7,934 bases of DNA from an uncultured Brevibacterium sp. (lineage in GTDB: Bacteria; Actinomycetota; Actinomycetes; Actinomycetales; Brevibacteriaceae), in contig CABTZE010000090.1 of NCBI GenBank assembly GCA_902489215.1, positions 1-7,934 of the forward strand. Direction: 5' to 3'. Each line of letters opens with the position of its first letter. Position 1 is the first letter of the stretch. Shown here in pieces: positions 4,006 to 7,934 of this stretch. The position numbers and the translations under genes were made by a program. The notes beneath the pieces were generated by a model, which saw only the letters and a list, made by a program, of their open reading frames with translations, had not been told where the DNA came from and searched no databases.

Positions 4006-5528
4006 CGTCCCAGCACCGCCTCGACATAGGGAGCGTAATCAAGCATAGATTCGGCCGCCGAGTTCGTGACCTCCGCAAGAGCGCCCGCGCCGAAGAACAG
4101 CGCCACGGACACGACGATGAGCGAGGCGCCCGGAGCCAGAAGTTTGGCGGGGATCCGCACATCAGTCGGCAGATCCGTCAAAGCTGCACGACCGGTGCTC
4201 GAAGAGTCAGGACGGTAACTGGTCATTGCACCACCCCAGAAGGTGTTGCGCCACATGCGCTGCAGGGCCAGCACAGTGATGCAGGCACCGAGCACGATGA
4301 CTCCGATGAAGGTGAAGCCGATCGGCCCTGGGTTTTCCGCGGCGGAGCGAACGATGCCCAGCTTGCCCCACAGGCCCGAGGTGGGCGGCAGGCCCACAAG
4401 AGACAGCAGACCCAGCACATAGAACACCGCAGTCCAGCGATCGCGGAACGCCAGGCCAGACAGGCGGCGGAAAGCGCCAGTGCCGTATGTCTGCTCAATA
4501 GCACCGGTCAAGAGCAGCAGGCCAGCCATCGTGATGATGTGGTGGACCATGTAGAACATGCCGGCAGACAGCGATGCGACTGTCAGCAGAGAAGCACCGA
4601 TGAGGATATGGCCGACACCGTCGGTCATCATGAACGCAAGCACATTGCGCATGCGGTTGATGCCCCATGCCGACAGGGTGGCGGTCAGAATCGTGACAAC
4701 GGCGACGATCGCAAGCGGGATCTGCCACGAGTTCGTCGTACCGTAGGCCACGGTGTACACGCGATAGATTCCGTATAGGCCGACCTTTGTGTGCAGGGCC
4801 GAGAACAGAGCCATCATGCCGGCAGACGTGTCCGGGTAGGACCGAACGAGCCATCCGTGGACGGGAACAAAGCCCGCTTTGATGCCGAGAGCAGTCACGA
4901 CAATCGCCAGCCCCAAACCGCCCTGGGCAGTGATATCGCCGTTCATGCCCATCTGCGCGAGCACGGCGATGTTGACGGTGCCCAGTGCGGCATAGACAAA
5001 TCCAACACCGATCACCAGAAGCGTCGAGGTCAGCAGATTGACCATGACGAACATACGGCCCACGCCCAAGCGCTTCCACGTACCCGTCACAGCGATGAGG
5101 GCATAGCTGGGAAGCACCATGACCTCAACCATGACGAAGAAGTTGAAGAGGTCGCCGGTGAGAAACGCGCCGGTGACGCCCGCCATCATCATGAGCACAA
5201 GTGACGGCAGGAACCTGTACTGATCTTCGCCGGTCACAACGAGGAACCAGCAGCACACCACCGCGGCAAGTGACGTGACCAGCACCATGAGAGCTGAGAA
5301 CGCATCGACAACAAACGGAATAGCCAGACCGCCCTCATAGGCGCCGACGTTCTCTGCGTAGACGCTCCCGTCGATCGTCGCCATCAGCATGTACACAGCG
5401 GCTGCCGCATTGATGAGCGGAATGCCGAGCATTGCGACGATGTCGAGCCAGCGGCGACGGATGAGAACAGTCAGGGCGGTGCCGAAAAGCGGCAGCCCAA
5501 CAAGAACAGTGAGAAGAGCGGCACTCAT
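4002..5528 (-). CDS. mrpD: Mrp antiporter subunit D (NuoM/NuoN-like proton-translocating subunit)
   Basis: This 508-residue polytopic protein of about 14 helices (PF00361 family) is related to the antiporter-like subunits of respiratory complex I. It is one of the two subunits thought to carry the ions. Key residues are present: Glu135 in FFVMVEVMVLPSY (equivalent to Glu137 of Bacillus MrpD), Lys217 in KAGFVPVHGWL, Lys248 in HTKVGLYGIYR, paired His329-His330, and Lys389 in GLWGKLG after the GLPPTSG helix break. The C-terminal region at about 433-462 is a hydrophilic loop before the last helix. The ATG at 5528 overlaps the mrpC stop by four bases, with GGAGG seven bases upstream inside mrpC, and its own stop overlaps mrpE. 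NuoN/NuoM is excluded because the neighbours are the other Mrp subunits. The gene appears intact. Confidence 0.97.
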   Translation of the reverse strand: MSAALLTVLVGLPLFGTALTVLIRRRWLDIVAMLGIPLINAAAAVYMLMATIDGSVYAENVGAYEGGLAIPFVVDAFSALMVLVTSLAAVVCCWFLVVTGEDQYRFLPSLVLMMMAGVTGAFLTGDLFNFFVMVEVMVLPSYALIAVTGTWKRLGVGRMFVMVNLLTSTLLVIGVGFVYAALGTVNIAVLAQMGMNGDITAQGGLGLAIVVTALGIKAGFVPVHGWLVRSYPDTSAGMMALFSALHTKVGLYGIYRVYTVAYGTTNSWQIPLAIVAVVTILTATLSAWGINRMRNVLAFMMTDGVGHILIGASLLTVASLSAGMFYMVHHIITMAGLLLLTGAIEQTYGTGAFRRLSGLAFRDRWTAVFYVLGLLSLVGLPPTSGLWGKLGIVRSAAENPGPIGFTFIGVIVLGACITVLALQRMWRNTFWGGAMTSYRPDSSSTGRAALTDLPTDVRIPAKLLAPGASLIVVSVALFFGAGALAEVTNSAAESMLDYAPYVEAVLGR

Positions 5529-5932
5529 GCTTCGCCCTCCCTGAGTCCCTGCTTCACCTCGGCAAGAGCCGAGTCGCTCAGCAGTTCGTCCTCAGTGACA
5601 TCACCTTCGCGGATTTCCCCCGTTTCGGGGATCGTCTTCTGGTCGTCGTCGTGGCCGAGAACAGCCAGAGCAAGCATGAAGATGGTCACCGCCAGCGTAA
5701 TGACGATCGCAGTAAGCACAAAGGCCTGCGGCAGCGGGTCAGCCGCATCAGCCGGAAGGGACCGGCCGCCCAGCGGTTCGTGGCGCCACGCAGAAACACC
5801 GGAAGCCAGCAGTGCGAAGTTGGCGGCGTGCGAAACGAGTGCCAAGCCGAAAACGGCGCGGACCATCGACCGCTGCATCATGAGGTATACCCCGCCGGCG
5901 GTCAGGATTCCGATGGTGATCGAAAGAATCAC
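5525..5932 (-). CDS. mrpC: Mrp antiporter subunit C (NuoK-like)
   Basis: This 135-residue membrane protein has three helices (about 2-20, 24-46 and 68-92), homologous to NuoK of complex I (PF00420). The helix-2 stretch RAVFGLALVSHAANFALLASG and the later PQAFVLTAIVITLAVT are typical of MrpC/MnhC. After helix 3 there is an acidic hydrophilic tail of about 43 residues (rich in Asp and Glu from about residue 93) that makes it longer than the roughly 113-residue Bacillus protein. It should lie in the cytoplasm. Translation starts with GTG at 5932, overlapping the end of mrpA-B by four bases (GTGA), with GGAGG six bases upstream. The stop overlaps mrpD. In the complex it lies between the MrpA and MrpD halves. 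Confidence 0.95.
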   Translation of the reverse strand: MILSITIGILTAGGVYLMMQRSMVRAVFGLALVSHAANFALLASGVSAWRHEPLGGRSLPADAADPLPQAFVLTAIVITLAVTIFMLALAVLGHDDDQKTIPETGEIREGDVTEDELLSDSALAEVKQGLREGEA

Positions 5933-7934
5933 TGTCGGCCTCCGTTCTTCTGGTCTGCTTCCTGCTGATCAACAACGCCCAAGCTCCTGCCGGGCCGCAG
6001 GCGCTGCCGGGCTGTCGGCCTTTGCGCCCGGACTGCGTCGAGCGGACCGGAGAGTTCACCGTGAACCATTTCGTCTGTGCGTTCGCGCGTACGTTCGAAG
6101 TCGACGTCACGGTGCATACGACCACCGGTGAGAACGTCCGAACCGGCCGGCGTGAAGGCGGAGTCCGAGGTGCCCAGCAGGTTGAAGGACACGAGGATGA
6201 GGCCGACAACCGCGAGGTAGACACCGACATCGAAGATCATCGACGTGGTCCAGTGCTGCCCAGCGAAGTGACCGTGGGCTGGCTCGAGGAACGAACCCGT
6301 CATCACCAAGTTGAGGAAGCCGGTCATCACCGCAGTCATGACACCGCCGCCGATCAGGTACAGCGGCAGGCGCGGCGGACCGATAGCACGGTCGTTCGAT
6401 GTGGCCATGTAAGCCAAGCCGATAATCGCTGAACCAACCAGAGCGGCAATAAAGCCGCCACCGGGCTCATTGTGACCGCGCATGAAGATGATGAACGACG
6501 TCAGGGCAAGAATCGGTGCCGCAACCTTGAACGTCAGGCGCAGAGCAACGAGGTTGGGCCAGGCTTCGAAGACCGCGCGGTGCGCGACGGTGCCCTTGGG
6601 CCGCACCGCAACCCACGGCTTGCGCGGAACTTCCGCGATTTCGGAGGCCGGCGGGTCGATGTAGCGGTCCCGGACGGACGACATGACAGCGACGATCGCG
6701 ATGCCGGCCATACCGAGAACAGTGAGTTCGCCGAGGGTGTCCAGAGCACGGAACTCCACGAGGATCGTGTTGACGATGTTGTCACCACCGGAGATTTCGG
6801 GAGCTTCGTGGAGGTACTTCATGGCGATCTCGGACCGCTCGCGACGACCGGACACGAGGAACGTCACAAGCGCCATGGCGCCTCCGACGACAACGGCGAA
6901 GACAGCACGGCCGAACTGCTTGCGCTTGGGATAGCGCCAGAAGGTCTTCGGCAGCTTCTGCAGAACGAGCATGAAGACGATGATCGTCATAGCTTCGACC
7001 AGCAGCTGAGTCAGCGTGACATCCGGTGCGCCAAGAGCCATGAGCTGCACGGTGGCCAGAATGCCGACGGCGGAAAGAGAAATCGTGGCGGTAAGGCGCG
7101 AACGCGCCATACAGACCGACAGGACCGCAAAGCCGATGACGAGCATGAGCACAACGTCCATCGTGCGGTTGAGGTTCTTCTGCAGGGGCGGCACTCCCCC
7201 GGACGCAAACACCGCGATCGCTCCGCCGTAGACGACAAGCGCAAGCAGCGTGAACGAAGCTGTCAGGTGCGGCAGTGCGCGTTCGGAGCCGATGAGACGG
7301 TTCAGCCCAACACCGCAGCGGCGGAAGACACCCTGAATGCCGCGCAGAACCTGCGCGGTGGTGATGGGTGGGCCGGACTTGGCAAAAACGGCAAATACCC
7401 TGGTGCGGAAAGCAATGACGATAAGACCGGCAATGATGATGACGATGCTCGCTGCAAGTTCCAGGTTGAATCCGTGCCACAGCGACAGATGCACATCTGC
7501 AGGTGTGCCCAGAGCAGCAGCCACGCCGGGAGTGAGGAGCCGCTCAAGGCTGCCAAGAGTGAATACCAGCGGAACCGAAACGAGGATCGGCAGGGCCGCG
7601 AAGGTGAACATGACCGGGTCGGAAGGGCTGAGCTCCGACTTGTCGACGACCGGACCGTCGATGAAAGCCCCGAACACAATCCGCACGCAGTAGGCGATCG
7701 TAAAAATCGATGCCAGCGCCGCCGCGACGAGTGCGACCACACCGGCAGTCGAACCTGCAGAAAGCAGACTCGAGAAGATCGCTTCCTTCGACACAAAGCC
7801 CATCAAAGGCGGAATACCCGCCATGGAAGCCGCACCGATGACCGTGACGGCAAAGCTGAAGGGCGCCACGCGCGCCAGCTTCGGAATGGAGCCGAAGATC
7901 CTCGTGTGCCCGATGTGGTCAATGACGCCGACCA
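5929..7934 (-). CDS. mrpA: Fused Mrp antiporter subunit A-B (partial, N-terminus off right edge)
   Basis: The last 667 residues of the largest Mrp subunit are visible, and the N-terminal NuoL-like channel begins outside the window. In order (numbered from the window edge) there are: the end of the NuoL-like domain with GIPPLMGFVSKEAIF (about 39-53); several helices and linkers; a NuoJ-like DUF4040/MbhD segment (about 255-328) with GAPDVTLTQLLVE; an MbhE-like segment with NTILVEFRALDTLGE (about 388-402); and a complete MrpB-like domain (about 461-587) with RGHNEPGGGF (485-494). A hydrophilic tail of about 80 residues, rich in Arg, Gln and Asp, follows. MrpA and MrpB are separate genes in Bacillus, and the fusion is known in actinobacteria. 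The frame stays open to the edge, so a GTG at 7869 is not the start. The stop overlaps mrpC by four bases, making this the upstream gene of the operon part seen here. Confidence 0.96.
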   Translation of the reverse strand, partial: VGVIDHIGHTRIFGSIPKLARVAPFSFAVTVIGAASMAGIPPLMGFVSKEAIFSSLLSAGSTAGVVALVAAALASIFTIAYCVRIVFGAFIDGPVVDKSELSPSDPVMFTFAALPILVSVPLVFTLGSLERLLTPGVAAALGTPADVHLSLWHGFNLELAASIVIIIAGLIVIAFRTRVFAVFAKSGPPITTAQVLRGIQGVFRRCGVGLNRLIGSERALPHLTASFTLLALVVYGGAIAVFASGGVPPLQKNLNRTMDVVLMLVIGFAVLSVCMARSRLTATISLSAVGILATVQLMALGAPDVTLTQLLVEAMTIIVFMLVLQKLPKTFWRYPKRKQFGRAVFAVVVGGAMALVTFLVSGRRERSEIAMKYLHEAPEISGGDNIVNTILVEFRALDTLGELTVLGMAGIAIVAVMSSVRDRYIDPPASEIAEVPRKPWVAVRPKGTVAHRAVFEAWPNLVALRLTFKVAAPILALTSFIIFMRGHNEPGGGFIAALVGSAIIGLAYMATSNDRAIGPPRLPLYLIGGGVMTAVMTGFLNLVMTGSFLEPAHGHFAGQHWTTSMIFDVGVYLAVVGLILVSFNLLGTSDSAFTPAGSDVLTGGRMHRDVDFERTRERTDEMVHGELSGPLDAVRAQRPTARQRLRPGRSLGVVDQQEADQKNGGRQ

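Noticed and set aside
4002..5528. mrpD as a complex I subunit (nuoN or nuoM)
   Set aside because: The neighbours MrpA-B, C, E, F and G with overlapping starts define an Mrp antiporter and not a respiratory complex operon.
6022..6432. Open plus-strand frame of 136 codons inside mrpA-B
   Set aside because: It is antisense to a well-supported conserved protein, has low-complexity Arg/His/Glu-rich composition typical of a reversed GC-rich gene, and has no ribosome site.
7867..7869. GTG at 7869 as the start of the large Mrp subunit
   Set aside because: The frame stays open to the window edge and the upstream residues (IDHIGHTRIFGSIPKL) continue the NuoL-like domain, so the gene is simply cut by the window.
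1..7934. Search for CRISPR arrays, tRNA/rRNA genes, insertion sequences or phage genes
   Set aside because: No repeat-spacer pattern, no cloverleaf or rRNA-like stretch, and no transposase, integrase or structural phage protein was found on either strand.

Overview
The window reads as chromosomal DNA of an actinobacterium (Actinomycetota). GC content looks to be in the high fifties by eye. The subunits MrpA and MrpB are fused, the haem-degrading protein is of the mycobacterial MhuD type, one gene looks leaderless, and the metal operators carry DtxR-like half-sites. Genus cannot be fixed from this sequence. Genes are tightly packed, with no stretch above 200 bases lacking a gene, and I see no transposase, integrase, tRNA, rRNA or CRISPR array.

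Layout. (1) Bases 1-1500, minus strand: the first two genes of a high-affinity metal ABC importer of the Mn/Zn (cluster A-1, TroA/ZnuA) class. A lipoprotein binding protein comes first, followed by the ATPase, which runs off the left edge. Its membrane permease should lie beyond the window. The promoter region carries two tandem DtxR/MntR-like inverted repeats whose centres are 20 bp apart. (2) Bases 1541-1600: a perfect 13-bp hairpin with U-tracts on both sides, placed oddly between two divergent genes. (3) Bases 1606-2813, plus strand: a two-gene unit made of an alpha/beta hydrolase and a close relative of MhuD, the haem-degrading monooxygenase. (4) Bases 2814-2990: a convergent spacer with a 14-bp hairpin and a 13-bp tandem repeat. 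(5) Bases 2991-7934, minus strand: an Mrp (Mnh/Sha) multisubunit cation/proton antiporter operon in the order mrpA-B (fused, 5' end outside the window), mrpC, mrpD, mrpE, mrpF, mrpG. All five junctions overlap by 1 or 4 bases, implying translational coupling.

Functionally, region 1 imports a transition metal (manganese favoured, zinc possible) under a metal-sensing repressor. Region 3 probably releases iron from haem, with a hydrolase of unknown substrate. Region 5 exports Na+ (or other monovalent cations) in exchange for H+, supporting pH and salt homeostasis. I see no clearly new system. The observations most worth checking are the double metal operator, the misplaced hairpin, the hydrolase/MhuD pairing with its altered haem-ligand loop, and the departures of MrpE, MrpF and MrpG from the classical Bacillus-type sequences.
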